64,000 nucleotides of DNA from Rhyacichthys aspro. Lineage: Eukaryota; Chordata; Actinopteri; Gobiiformes; Rhyacichthyidae. The DNA is taken from contig CM072166.1 in assembly GCA_036850595.1 (NCBI GenBank), positions 15,518,758 to 15,582,757 of the forward strand, read 5' to 3'. Numbering within the stretch: the stretch's first letter is position 1; each line of letters starts with the position of its first letter. This document shows positions 1-11,998 of the stretch, one piece after another. The position numbers were made by a program, and so were the translations under genes. Under the pieces are notes generated by a model that made no database searches, had not been told where the DNA came from, and saw only the letters and a program-made list of their open reading frames with translations.

Positions 1-291
1 TGCCTTATTAGCATTTGGGCTAACAGCACCATGTTGTTTGGCCATTTTAAAATGCCAGTTATAAATGTGAAGTGGACTGGGACTTTTTGCCAGCAGACCA
101 AACTAAACTGATCGTTTTCTGTTTTGGCACGGACTAAAAGAAGTGGACTACATGTCATACGACGTTCCAGGAAGTTTAATAGCTGCCACTAAAGTGTATT
201 TAAGCACTAAATATGTCTTTTAAAACAGTGAAATAGCTCCAAAAAGAAAAGCATCAATAGAGAAAAGGGAGGCAATGTAAAACACTGTTAA

Positions 292-400
292 ATACTGTCA
301 ATTCAATCATGTAGTGTTTACCAAGGCAGAGATAATTGTCGTTCTTACGCTGATGTTGCAGCTGAGCTAATGCTAATCTCTAAACTTCAGTTTGATGAAA
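292..400 (+). repeat. dispersed repeat, copy A (paired with 50510-50625)
   Basis: The order of motifs ATCATGTAGTGTTTACC, AGGCAGAGATAATTG, a GCAGCTGAGCTAA-like segment and AACTTCAGTTTGATG is matched at about 50515-50620, same strand, with moderate divergence. No coding or inverted-repeat signal is seen. Family unknown. Confidence 0.5.
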
Positions 401-2524
401 TGTATTTGTATTTTGTGGGGGAGAGAAGCAGGAGCGGTCCCTAGGCTGCTTTTGGGGGAGAGTGGAATCTGAGACAGGAACAAAAAAAAGAAAATCAGGT
501 AGTGGAGCTTTAATGTCTAGAATTGGAAAGTTCCTCTTTTATTCTGACTTGGATCAGACTTGTTATTCAGCATATCCCCCTGTGGAGTTTTTAGGTGATT
601 ATAGAACTTCGGGTCTATTTTTATATTTGGTTGCTATAGTCTATCCAATCTTGCTTATAAAATGCATATAAAATGAGTGAGACTATATATTCCCTGAAGT
701 CTCGATAAGACCGCAGTGATGAGCCAGGATGACTAACTGTTTATTTGGGAGCAGGAGCAGAGCTATATAGGTAAATGAGGTTATGGCAGGAAATCAGAGA
801 ACATGTTCACCGGCACAATAACCTGATTACAGTAGGACCTGCATTTACATGAAGCTGCCAGGAACTAGATGTCTCCCCAGCTTCTGTTATATACTTGGAA
901 TGAGATTATAGCTGAAGCCTGGTGCTTTACATATGAGCTTGTTAGTTAGCATTTTGGATTCGCAAATAAGGCGGACTCCAACACATTTTCAAGGAATGAG
1001 CACCAAAAACGTAAAAGTAATTGGAAAATACCACTGCTGTTTTTGCAGTGATGGGCATGTATTTTGGTAGTAAAAAAAAGAAAATGAAAAATCAGCTTAA
1101 AGTATATTCAATAGTGAATATAGTGTTGCAAGGACATTTTTGGGGAATATGGCCAACAGTTCAACAATGCATACAAAAATAAAAATTCTGGAAAACATAT
1201 GGAACAAATATTGCAACGGTGGCAACCCAAACACAAACAGGAACCCTCAAGTAATGTAATTTAATATAAAAACTCTATGTGTGTGTGTGGTGCTCAGTGT
1301 CTCTGCTCTGGGCAGTTGTAGAATCAGGAATAGGGTGTAATAGCTGTACTTAATGGAAGTGTAAATGTCTATTTTTTCAACATAGAGATATGCAGAGTGT
1401 TATTTTGAAGAGATTATATTTTGACTGATATGACTGATATTTGCGGTACTTGCTGTTGTGATATTGGGCTTTATAGATAAAACGGAATTGAAAAATCTCA
1501 GCTGATAGTCCCTTTTGTGTCTCCTTAGAAAGTTCTGTCTCTTGTGTTCAGTGTCTAAATTTCCATTAAGAATGCAAAGCAGACCAGAACTCTGCATTAC
1601 ACAGTCAAACTAATTTGATCATTTTCTAGTTTTTTTTTTTTTTTAAAAAGCGTACTACAGTTGTTAGTCAGGTTTTCGCTGAGGTTACCTAAGTCCCTGC
1701 TGTTCCTTGCCAGCTAGTTTTTTCCAGGCCCCAAACCCCACATCCACACTGTTGAGTTTAAAGCACCAGTCCAGGTGTCCTCGTTCTGTTGCCCACCACT
1801 GTGCCCTAGTTACTGCAAATGACTGAGTGTGAAATGCCACCGAATCAGCAGAAAAAAAAATATGTCAACGAGTCCCACAATGTGCATGATAAATACATAG
1901 AATTTGAGGCACACGCATGACCAGACCCACATAGTGCCTAAACACATCGGCCTTATTCCACGGCTGAGGTCTAATCCATAATTGTCCATTTCAAATGGTG
2001 TCAGCAGTGAGAGTGCCTACCAGTGCCATTTTGCAGAGCCTGGCTTACTTTCCACACATGGGTTAATCACGGTGTCATGGCAGGCACATATGGGCCGTGG
2101 GCTAATTTAGCAGGAGAAATGGTAGGTGCTGAGACTAACTGGGTTAATAGGATGTGGGAGTTTACAGAAGCTGATGGCACAGACGCCAGATGATTGGGAT
2201 GCTTAATGTGGTCTTCGGGGACAAGCAGAAGGAATGAGAAACAAAACAGAGAGGCTGAGGCTGAGTGGGCCACAGGTGAAGCATACACAGTCAGGATGTA
2301 TTTTTGTTTTCCAAATCAGGGTTTGGTAGCTAAATAAGTACAATATGTGTTCTGTGCATGGAAGGGTATCCTCATTCAGGACCTGAAAATGTTGTATACA
2401 TAATATTGATGTGCACTGGAGGTTGTGGAGGTTAAGCAGACCACAGTACATATCCAACAAAAGGGCATGAGCTACCAAAAAATCTTCATTAACATGATAA
2501 TTTTGGAAAATGTTAATCTAAGGA

Positions 2525-2830
2525 GTCTGTGTATGCTGTCCGTGAGTGGGTAGAGAACATTCGCAAGTGGATCCATATTGAGCTGCTGTATTTTTTGAAG
2601 AATTTAGGCAACGCCAGCTAAAGGCTACATGCAAAAAGTCACTAGATGATTAGGAATAAATTATGCTGGCCTTGTATAGAACGCCGAATAACACTAGAAC
2701 TAGTTTTACACCGTTTTAAAACCTGTGCCTCCTCATCAAAGACTGTTAAACTGAGATGTCTAACGCAAAGGTCTATGAAAAAGCAGTGGAGACGAGGCTT
2801 TTTTCTCACTCATTAAAGCTGGGACCATTT
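2525..2830 (+). repeat. unclassified dispersed repeat family 'CTCATCAAAGAC', copy 1
   Basis: Contains GTGGGTAGAGAACATTCG, TATTGAGCTGCTGTATTTT, then GCCAGCTAAAGGCTACA and TGCCTCCTCATCAAAGACTG (near 2727-2746). The same ordered motifs recur at 5795-6010, 12170-12300 (left part only) and 42510-42640 (right part). No coding capacity or terminal inverted repeat was identified. Confidence 0.6.
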
Positions 2831-4629
2831 ACTTAGTTTTTCTTTTTTTAACTATGTGTCAGTGAAGGCCCCTTGAGTCTTGTCCTGAGTTGTCATCTCT
2901 GTGGACAGCCTCTGCTAGATGCCATGTAACACTCACACAGCAAGAGTGGCTGTAGACTTGTTTTGTCTTTACATTTGCACCGGATCAAGCACTTTTTATA
3001 CTTTGTCTCATTTAGGTGTATGAGTCAGGTCTGCCTGGAACAGTTATGACTCACAGTGACCTAAAGCCCTATCTTTGTCACGGCCGCCACCTGTTTTCAG
3101 CCTCTCAACATCTTTTGTGCCGTCTCCACGTTTGTGTCTACAAATTTCTCCAAACACACCACTATCAGGCCTGCTGTCACCGTCTATCCCCCCGCACTCA
3201 ACCACACAGGGGTGCCATGTTGTTACGTGGATAGAAGCAGCACCATGGGAACTCAACTTTAAACCCTTTGCATTTGCATGTCTCGGAAATATAGACATTG
3301 AAAACTGGAGGAAAAAGCCATTTGCTCCGTTAATTCATGTAACTACAACTGCTCAGAACTGACAAACTGAGCACTGCTAGAGGAAAAACCCACTGAAAAG
3401 TGTTTCTTTTCAGTTTTACATGACATTATGAAACAAAATGTTTCTAAATTTATTTCCCTGTCATTTGCCCATTTTCGCTTGGTTTGTTCATAGACAACAG
3501 CATCTCCTTATAAGGCTATCATTGGTGCTCACAGGCTTAAAAAGGAGGGGCTGCTGTGACATAGACTAGCCTAGTAAAGTTTCGTGAGCAATGTGTTTAG
3601 ACTGCTGCTGCAAACGTGCTCAACATTCAAGTAATATAGCCTCCATTATTTAGAAATAGGATTATTTTAAAATAAATAAAACTAATAGTACCACATTTCA
3701 CTTCTGTCTTAGATATATGACACTATATCTACAAAATCTCTGGCGATATAAAAATGCAAAAAAAAAACCCTGCACAATGCATTTATAACAGCAGCCCTCT
3801 TAATACTCAAACCTAACTAATATAAAAGATATTACTAGTGTGACTCTAGTTTCTCTGCTCAAGGCTCCATGCGACTCGTTACTCTCACCAAATAAGGCAG
3901 TAATGATGCACAGCAGGAAACACTGTCAGTCTATTTTTTTCTTTTTCCTGTTATTTCTACCAATACAATAAACTGTAAAATATCGGTGCAGTGCATGGGG
4001 CAGAGTCTGGGTTATTTAAAGTGGGACTGTGTGCTATAATGATATGATTTGATGATATGATGGATTTTTTTATCACCAGGCTTTGGTCTTGACTCGGTCT
4101 CGAACTGCCATAGGTGAGGGAGCTATAACAAAGTCATTGGATAAAACACATCACAGTCTTCATCATTATTGCATTGCTTGGAATAATATGTCTAATCTTT
4201 ATACAAAAGAAATGAATGATAAATGAAAACTAATAAGGTATCCATGAAGTAAAACTGCAGAAACAAAGGTAGCTTGGTGTCAGCAGGAGGTAGAATGCTC
4301 TGACTGTGAGTAAAGTTGTCTAATTACTGTCGTGCTTTAAACTTCAAAGAGTGTGTCTCCGCAGTGTGTGTGTGTGGATGGATGGGCCGTTTCACACTGA
4401 GAATTGCTGCAGGTAAAGATTATACTTGACCCATTTTTGGTGTATACATTAGCACTGTACAGTAATCTCATTTGAAACCATCTTGTATCCACTACCACAA
4501 GTTTTTTTGAGATAGGTCTTACTATTTGTGAAAAATTAGGACCGGTAATAGCGCTTAAACTTGTTGCGTAAATTTTTTCTGTTAATTGCTTTAAAAAAAT
4601 AATGCAATTGTTAGTTTGACGTAACGCCC

Positions 4630-4810
4630 CTCCACACCTCATTTCTGTTTCCTGTGGCTAACATATTTGCACACTCAGCTAACGATGGAAAAACAAAAAA
4701 AACACGCTGCTAAATAGACAATTTTGTTATAAGAAATTACCAGATGGTTCCCTGGAAAAGAGTAAAGTAATATGCGAGATTTGCAAAGCAGATTTAAATA
4801 TTCTGTAAGG
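4630..4810 (+). pseudogene. hAT transposase BED-finger fragment, broken
   Basis: From 4725 one frame reads FCYKKLPDGSLEKSKVICEICKADLNIL and then TAA at 4806-4808. LPDGS..KSKVIC..CKA resembles the start of BED zinc fingers in hAT/ZBED transposases, with the C-x2-C pair at 4773-4775 and 4782-4784. The His half of the finger is lost after the stop. An upstream ATG at 4684 is in another frame and soon stops. This is a decayed transposon relic inside the spata20 intron. Its outer ends could not be identified, so the boundaries are approximate. Confidence 0.55.
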
Positions 4811-5473
4811 TTCTAAATGACACAAGTTAACACAAATTGACATTTCAAACAGTCAAAGTTCTGAGCCACAAAGTGAATGTATTGTTAGTGCACTTTAAGG
4901 TGCTGTATTTTATAAAGGTAATTTGTAAATGATTCTTTCACTCATAGACTGGGCTTTTTTAAGCTATTCACATCTCTATAAAAATGCTAAAAAAAATTGA
5001 ATTTGCATCTAACACCAACAAGGTGCTTTTAAAGGCTGGAGGTGTTGGATTTTTTTTGGTCAAATCTGGTGGCAAATGTGTTGCAATTCCACATCTCACA
5101 CACCTCCTCTACAGAGCATGTGAACAGCTATAGTAGCCCTGCGATGACATGTCAATGAACAACCCAGTGGAAATAGGTCTGATCTGAAAAGAAACAAAAT
5201 GAATGTAGTTTGTAATTGCCTTCAACTACCTAATTTTGGCTGATGTCTTCCATTTTAACTGTATACTACAACAGTTTAAACAATGCTCCTCTGTACTACC
5301 CACAATAAATAATTCTGTAGATCCACATTTTGTGTTTCTATTTTTTTTTATTTTATTTTTTTTGTGTGAGAGACTTATATAACACGATAATTGGCAGTAG
5401 ATGTTAAGATATGCAGAGAACTAAAGGTATTGTGACTAAACAACTTTTTGTCTTGTCTTGTCTTTTGTCACAG

Positions 5474-5682
5474 ATCTCCTCCAATCTGTGGCTTCCTGGA
5501 CGACTATGCGTTTGTCATCCGTGGTTTGCTGGACTTGTACGAGGCCACCTTCCAGACTGAGTGGCTACAGTGGGCAGAGGAGCTGCAGCTCAGGCAGGAT
5601 GTGTTGTTCTGGGACAATGAGGGCAGCGGCTTCTTCTGCACTGACCCCACCGACACCACTGTGCTCCTGCAGTTAAAGGAGG
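5474..5682 (+). CDS. spata20: spata20 internal exon (first of four in window), end of the (alpha/alpha)6 region
   Basis: The exon encodes 69 whole codons, beginning SPPICGFLDDYAF and continuing with RGLLDLYEA, FWDNEGSGFF and LLQLKE. I recognise this as vertebrate SPATA20, a YyaL/DUF255 protein with an N-terminal thioredoxin-like domain followed by a six-hairpin (alpha/alpha) toroid. GFLDDYAF and RGLLDLYEA are hallmark segments of the toroid part. The acceptor is a T-rich tract ending in CAG at 5471-5473. The first exon base completes a codon begun upstream (2+1 split). The donor GTAAG starts at 5683 and leaves one base that joins the next exon to give GAC (Asp). The gene is truncated by the window: the thioredoxin-like domain and most of the toroid are upstream of position 1. 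The biochemical activity is not established by sequence; mammalian SPATA20 is known as testis-enriched. Confidence 0.93.
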
Positions 5683-5794
5683 GTAAGCCATACACGTTTA
5701 CAGATGGACGGAACAGTACTCCACAATACATTTATTAACGGGCAAAAGGGCAATATGCACCCAAAATAGCAAATGGCAACCAACTGCTGTCAGT

Positions 5795-6010
5795 GAGTAT
5801 GTAGTGGGGACATAACATTAGCTAGTGATGTTGATGTCTACTTATTGAAGCATTTAGGCTACACCGGCTAAAGGTTACAAGCTACAAATCACTGGATACT
5901 TGAGCTACATTATTCTAGATTTGTACACCAAGTTACCTATGACCTAGTTCTACACAGATGGTTTTGCAATCTGTGCTTCCTCATCAAAGACAGTGCCACA
6001 GCGCCATTAT
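5795..6010 (+). repeat. unclassified dispersed repeat family 'CTCATCAAAGAC', copy 2
   Basis: TTATTGAAGCATTTAGGC, ACACCGGCTAAAGGTTACA and GTGCTTCCTCATCAAAGACA (about 5972-5992) parallel the copy at 2525-2830 in order and spacing. Confidence 0.6.
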
Positions 6011-9000
6011 AGACGTTACAGAACTGCTTATTAGATTAAATAACATGCACACATGCAGAAATATGTGACAACTTTAGCTTCTCAGCATTCTTGCTTCATC
6101 TGCTAATGGTAAGCAACATATTAGCCATCATATTTGAATAGAACTGAAGTCCATTAGTTTGGTTTTTGACTCTTAAACACTCTTGAGAGTGGCATTTTTT
6201 GCCATAGTGTCTAATTCGGTGTCTTTTAACTTGTGCATTCATCTTTCACATGGCTGTAGGTCCGTGTATTTTTATTGGTCTTTAGCATTTAAAAATCCGG
6301 ACTTTAAGGTGGTAGAATGCAACTGAAGTATTATTTGGGACATTAATAAAAGATATACAGATGAAGGAAATAGTTCTATTGTGGCTCAGGTTGAAGAATG
6401 GCTAAAGACAGATGATTAAATACTAGGGTTGTTCCTGAACTGTAATCACTTCAAACCTCCTATGCTTTCTACGCAGAGATCTGAAAGAGCAAACGTAGAA
6501 GTAATAGTACTTCTGGAATTTATTGGAAAAGAAGAAACCTTAATGGATGGCTGTAATCATTCATCCATTCACTTGTTCATCCATCTTTCTCACCACTGCC
6601 CAAAGCCATCATCTTATCGATTGTTTTAGAGTGTAAAAGGATGGAAGCTACAGTTGTAATCCAGCTGCCGGTTCACCACACCACTGCACTTGAACCTCAG
6701 GAAATCAGGGATAGAAGGGTAGATCTAAAGATAGATAGCTCGAGGTTTTAATGGAAGGAGACTGGAAGAATATTAACACCCGTCCCCAGCTTCTGTACCA
6801 GTCAGGTCTGAGTTCTTCGCCAAGAAAGCACTCCTCGACTGATGCCTGTGCTACTTTGATCACCAGACCTGCCATATCTGTCTTCATTCTGTCTCCAAGT
6901 CGGTCTGCCTCCTGACAGGGTGAAGCAGTGCACACATGTGCAGTACATGAGTTTCAGCCTCACTTCATAATGCCTTTTCCTGTGCACCCTTAAAGTTTTA
7001 TTTCTATTTTTACCACATAAAACAGAATGGTAACCTAAACTTTAACAGTTGTGAATGGTATACTTGAATTAATTCCCTGTTTTCAAAGGACTGGGATTGT
7101 TTATGGCAATTCTCTTTGTATTTTATATGATATATTGTATAGGGTTGTTTATAAATACTGCTAAAATTAATAATGTTATTTATGATACATATTTAAATAT
7201 ATATTTAAATGACAAATAAAGAATGGCCAACTTTACAATACCCCCATAACCTTCAGTGGGCCATTTTTACCCCTTGTCAAAACAGCATTAACATTTGATG
7301 AGATAGTGTTTGAATTAAACAAGTTAGAAGAACACGTTTAACCAATTATGTGGCCACAATATTGACACATAGGTATTTATTTAGTTACTAGGGCTTAAAA
7401 TCACTAACATTACCTTCATTTGTACAGAGAGAGATACCACAGCAATAAAGATAAGCAATAATCCAGTCAGGATCAGATAGTGTAGTTTTTTTCTGATGAG
7501 CAAATTGAATGAATATAACACATTCTCAGTCATATTCATTTCTAAAGCCTTGTCATAATGTATCATCGAAATGCAGCTGATTTTTTTCACTTCATATGGT
7601 GTTCAAGAGCTTCGAATTGGATAAAGAAAAAGAAATACATTATGGAAAAAGCTCTTACAGTGGAAGATGTTTAGGTGCCCTTCTTAAATTGTTGCCTTTT
7701 TGAGATTTTTCCGTACCCTCCTCTCCCTGCTAATGATTAAGTGGAGCTAATTTTCTATGTCAAAACTACATTTAGAGTACCCTACCCTTTAAAAGAATTT
7801 TTCATAGTTGCCTATGGTACATCTATGTGTCTTCTTATAAATAACTCAATAAAACAGATATTATTCATTGACTGATGGCACAAGGAAAAAAAGGACGCTT
7901 ATTTTAACTATCGTGGCTCTTGTGTATGGGTGATTCTACCTTAAACAATACATGCAACTTTTTGCAATTAACTACATATGCTTAAAAGTCATTCAAATAT
8001 TAATTCAAAAGGTTCATGAAACAAAAAGAATCACTTCTCTGGCAGCTTAGACAACGACCTGCACTTTCCTGAATGAAGTCTAGTTGGCTGAAAGGACATC
8101 ACATTTCACTCAACTTTATAATTAGGCAGAGTTTGTGTTTCGCTGTGAAACAGGAGATGTTAAAGTCTGACCTTGGCGTGCGGCGCTGCCAGTCGACTCC
8201 TGGAGCCGCTGAGTGCTGGCAGTCGGCAGAAGCTGACACCTTGTAGACACGCAGACGGTTACCTTTGATCTGCTTTCCTGTCTCCTTCTATTTGATGTGT
8301 GTAATGTGTTTTTGTTTCCTGGTTACTTTGTTGCTCACAATTTCAATCTTAATCTTCTGTCCTCGCTTTTATGTGTTCAAATGATGTGCTGGTGATAGAA
8401 TGGTTTTCTTCTGTGCAATATAAGCTTTTTGACATCCATTAGTCTGGCGCCCTGCGATCTGGCACATTATATGAAAAACAGTTGGAATTTTTTTATATAT
8501 TATATATATTATTGGCTTATTTGTTTAAGCAGGTCGTCTTTCTTTGCATACCTCATTCCTGACTGGGGCAGCACCTTGGCGCCCCCTGTTGACAAGCGTC
8601 TACTAAATGCAACATTATAATATGTCAGATATTACCCATTTTTTTACATCAGTTTTCTTTTTTCTGTACATGCTTTCAACTTCAGAGTATACCCTGTCCT
8701 ACATGTCCTTATAAAACAGATTCAATCTACACAATACAATTCAATATATGTATTGAGATGAATAATGATTTAGGTGATCAGCAGTAATAAGTATCACTGA
8801 CCTTTGCATACAAAATTAAAGCTCGTGGAAGAAGTTGTAATTGTATCACACTATACCAGTCATTGTGATGTGTGGCATATCACTGATGCAGTTAGTCTAG
8901 ACAGCAGCCACATGGCACTGATAAACGATGAAATAGGGAAAAGGCTAATAGTTATTGTTGTTATGAACTGTTGACAGATCATAAACGATGGCGAGGGTTT

Positions 9001-9570
9001 GTGTGTGTGCAGCGAGCTGTCACACCTGCATTCCCGTGTGTTTATTGGAGCTGACGTGCGAGACGTTTCTCATCTGAGGGGACTCACTGTGCCATTACGG
9101 TGGCAGAGCTGTGTAAGGCTGAAGCCCATTAGTGACGCTACAGCCGCTGCAGTGTGGACGCTGTCCCGGCAGTGTCGGCTGTCAGCGCAAGACGGATTAC
9201 CTCTCTGCACAACAGCTCTACACACGTTCCCCTGTGTCTATTTGTTTTTATAAGGAGTAAGGTTCAGAGTCATACACAAAATCTTTGTCTGCTAGATTTA
9301 TATTGCACCTTTATTAAATGTGTTTTTCCTGTTGGCGAAAGTCAAAACATTTTGGCCTCATTCTTTCCGGGTCACTCCACCTTGAGAACATCTGTCAATA
9401 GTTTTATTTCAGTAGTAAATGAAATGTGCTTGGGGTGGTGTTGATATTGGTCACTGAGTGTTTTGCTGTAGAGTTTGATTTTCCTTCAGAGTATTAATCT
9501 TAAGGACATAATTCTTCTAACACAATAGTAATAGAAATTCAGGCTGTGTACTTTCATTCAGTGCACTATG

Positions 9571-9626
9571 GACTAGGGCTGCAACTACTGACCATGTCAA
9601 TTGACCTCTCTAGTAATTTTATTTTT
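9571..9626 (+). mobile_element. possible DNA transposon terminus (AGGGCTGCAACTA)
   Basis: ACTAGGGCTGCAACTACTGA resembles the start of an abundant teleost nonautonomous DNA transposon. The matching inverted end was not found, so this is only a candidate fragment next to the AT repeat. Confidence 0.3.
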
Positions 9627-9681
9627 TTATATATATATATATATTTATATTTATATTTATATTTATATTTATTTATATATA
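9627..9681. repeat. AT-rich microsatellite, (AT)n and (ATTTAT)n
   Basis: A run of TA dinucleotides is followed by TATATT/TTTATA hexamer units and further TATATATTGTACTA copies just downstream. Confidence 0.9.
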
Positions 9682-11354
9682 TTGTACTATATATATTGTA
9701 CTGTGTGAGAGGCTAACATCAGAAGTGTGCTTGTTTAATGCAGAGTAGACAATGATGCTCTATCTACAAAGGCTGTTGCTAATAAATGTTAAGCTTGTTT
9801 TCAAAAACAACATTTAGCTCTTACTATAAATAAATGACTGATTTCATGGATGCTACACTGCCCCAGCACCCAGCATAGTTATTAGAAATCGATATCAAAG
9901 TATATTAATACATGAAATAAGTGACGCCTTGACTCTGGAAATTCATTTGACTATTTTTTTTCTATTCCTGCAAATGGTATGTGTTTCCTAGCAGAATAGT
10001 TTTTTCACGTTCACACTTGCACTCTAAAAGTTGGTAAAGTGTTTAACTAATGGAACTGTGACAGTTTTGGCTCTGTCATTGGACCAAAATGGAGGCTCTC
10101 ACATTGTAAATCATTACATTGATTTGTTTAATGGTAGGGTTAAGATAATGTTGACATTTATACTTAGCCTCCAGAAAATAAATCAATGGAAAGTCCTTCC
10201 AGAGACAGGGAATCCCAGCTTTGTGTGTTCAAGAGCGCTGCTGTCATGGCTGTTACATGTGTGACCTTGTTCCACTGGGGCTCCATAAGAAGACAGACAA
10301 GAGAAATGTCAGACAAGACCAACGTCAGACAGAAAAGTCCCTCTGGGTGTGTGTACAGCATAAATTCTGTATGTGTGGAGGAGTATTGCTTGTGTTGTGT
10401 TGAGACATAGTTTAGTTAATTCAGTATTTTTGTTGAAGGCGCAAGTCTCTGGAAAATCTGATAATATGTATTTTCATATAAATAAAATAAATCACCAAAC
10501 TGTTTCCACACCAGATGGCAGTATTGTGTAAGAATGTATATCCTAACAAAGTGTTAACGTAGCATGTCACAGAAGAATAATAAACATCGTGTCACATGCA
10601 TTTTCTGGGGAACTGTTCCAGATTTTATAATTAACCTTGTGAGCTGCTTTTTGCTCTTGACTCCATCTAGTGGTGTAAATTTATACATAGGAATAAACAG
10701 GACAGCTCATTCTGGGTCTTATATTAATATCTTTTACTTTTACGTTTTTAAATGTATTGCCAAGACTATTATGTCCCTTTAATATAGCTATTAAAAACAT
10801 TTCCCTATGTGATTAAAATTTTATAGCTTGCTTCCACAGGGAAAAAGCCAAAGTATTTCTGGATATAAGCCACGCACTTGCTCCGCCATCACCCTCTTTT
10901 CTATACATGATACATACAGGCTGCATTTGTCATTGTGTGCCAAGTTTTTCCTTTGAACTTAATAATTTAACACAGAGGACTGCCAGTGACAGCCATTTCC
11001 ACTGGCATGAGCCAACCGCTAACAACATGCAGTGGAGTCATAAGGTCATGAGAAGATCACCTCCAGGGTCTCAGTGGACACTGATAGGAGATAAATAGAA
11101 ATCACTTAACACAGCAAAGTGCTGAGGTTACGTGTTGGCCCCATCACATCACACCACCGAGGGAATGTGTGCAGTGGAGATGGTTTTCAGCAGAGAAAGA
11201 ATGGAGTTTGTATCCCGGGGATGGATGGACAAAATAGTATACAACAGAATACAATAAAACAAGACATCAGTGGCATTTAAAACAATAACTAAATGTGTTA
11301 AGTGTAGCATTGTCAGTACATTATTTTGTGTTGTTGATCATGGTGTATGTCAAA

Positions 11355-11632
11355 CATTCATTCATTCATTTTTTACTGCTTAATCCTGTTTTGGGGATGC
11401 AGGTGGCTGGAGCCTATCCCAGCTGCTTTGGGCCTTTGGCGGGGTACATCCTGGACAGTGGCCAGTTAGAGATGACATTGACAGACAGCCATTCACTCTC
11501 ACATTCATTCTGAGTTGCCAATTAACCTATACATGCATGTCTTTGGGCGGTGGGAGGAAGCTGGAGAACCCACGGTGACACGGGGAGGACATGCAGACTC
11601 CTCACAGAAAGACCAGAGTTAGCACCCCTGTA
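11355..11632 (+). repeat. teleost dispersed repeat, near full copy, + orientation
   Basis: Begins ATTCATTCATTCATTTTTTA, then TGGAGCCTATCCCAGCTGCT, GGCGGGGTACATCCTGGACA, CATTCACTCTCACATTCATT, GCATGTCTTTGGGCGGTGGG, AGAACCCACGGTGACACGGG and CATGCAGACTCCTCACAGAA. This ordered set is a very common fish interspersed repeat that I recognise from memory, without a certain class name. Four degenerate copies in the opposite orientation lie elsewhere in the window. Confidence 0.8.
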
Positions 11633-11798
11633 TGTCAAACAGTTATGTAGTATTGTGAAAATGAGGAATTGAGCGTAGTCATTGTAGTTGATGTGCAGGA
11701 TGGGATTACGTGACAAAAAATCATTATCAACACTGAAATGCCAATACCGGCCCTACTTTACAATACATTACCAGCTTGTCCCTATTTGTGTCTTGTAG

Positions 11799-11998
11799 AC
11801 CAGGATGGAGCCGAGCCCAGTGCGAACTCGGTGTCAGCGTCCAACCTCCTGCGCCTGTCCCACTACACCGGACGGCAGGAGTGGCTCCAGAAGTCCCAAC
11901 AACTGCTGACCGCCTTCTCAGACCGTCTGACTAGGATCCCCATAGCCCTGCCCGAAATGGTCCGGGCTTCGATGGCTCAGCACTACACACTGAAACAG
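11799..11998 (+). CDS. spata20: spata20 internal exon (second of four in window)
   Basis: After two bases that complete Asp with the previous exon, 66 codons read QDGAEPSANSVSASNLLRLS, later GRQEWLQKSQ, TAFSDRL and IALPEMVRA, ending TLKQ. The string DGAEPSANSV followed by NLLRL is one of the most conserved parts of the SPATA20/YyaL family and is close to the mammalian protein. The acceptor is CTTGTAG at 11792-11798. The donor is CAG|GTAAAG after 11998. Reading phase is kept with both neighbours and there is no internal stop, so this exon appears functional. It continues the helical-toroid part of the protein. Confidence 0.95.

Larger units (their letters stand above)
1..5473 (+). other. spata20: spata20 intron (partial), mostly without recognisable content
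   Basis: The sequence upstream of the 5474 acceptor. I looked for the preceding SPATA20 segment in the + frames and did not find it, so the whole stretch is probably intron. Named content is a repeat copy at 292-400, an unclassified repeat at 2525-2830 and a hAT BED-finger fragment near 4630-4810. The remaining bases (about 400-2520 and 2830-4620) are AT-rich with only short chance reading frames. Confidence 0.6.
5683..11798 (+). other. spata20: spata20 intron, about 6.1 kb
   Basis: Bounded by GTAAG at 5683 and TAG at 11796-11798. It holds a repeat at 5795-6010, an AT microsatellite at 9627-9681, a possible transposon end at 9571-9600 and a fish dispersed repeat at 11355-11632. In 6010-9570 and 9690-11350 I see no supported feature. 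Confidence 0.85.

Noticed and set aside
1..5473. An upstream spata20 exon in the first 5.5 kb
   Set aside because: I looked for the conserved AAWNGLM and GRLMR-type segments that precede the first exon and found none, so earlier exons are outside the window.
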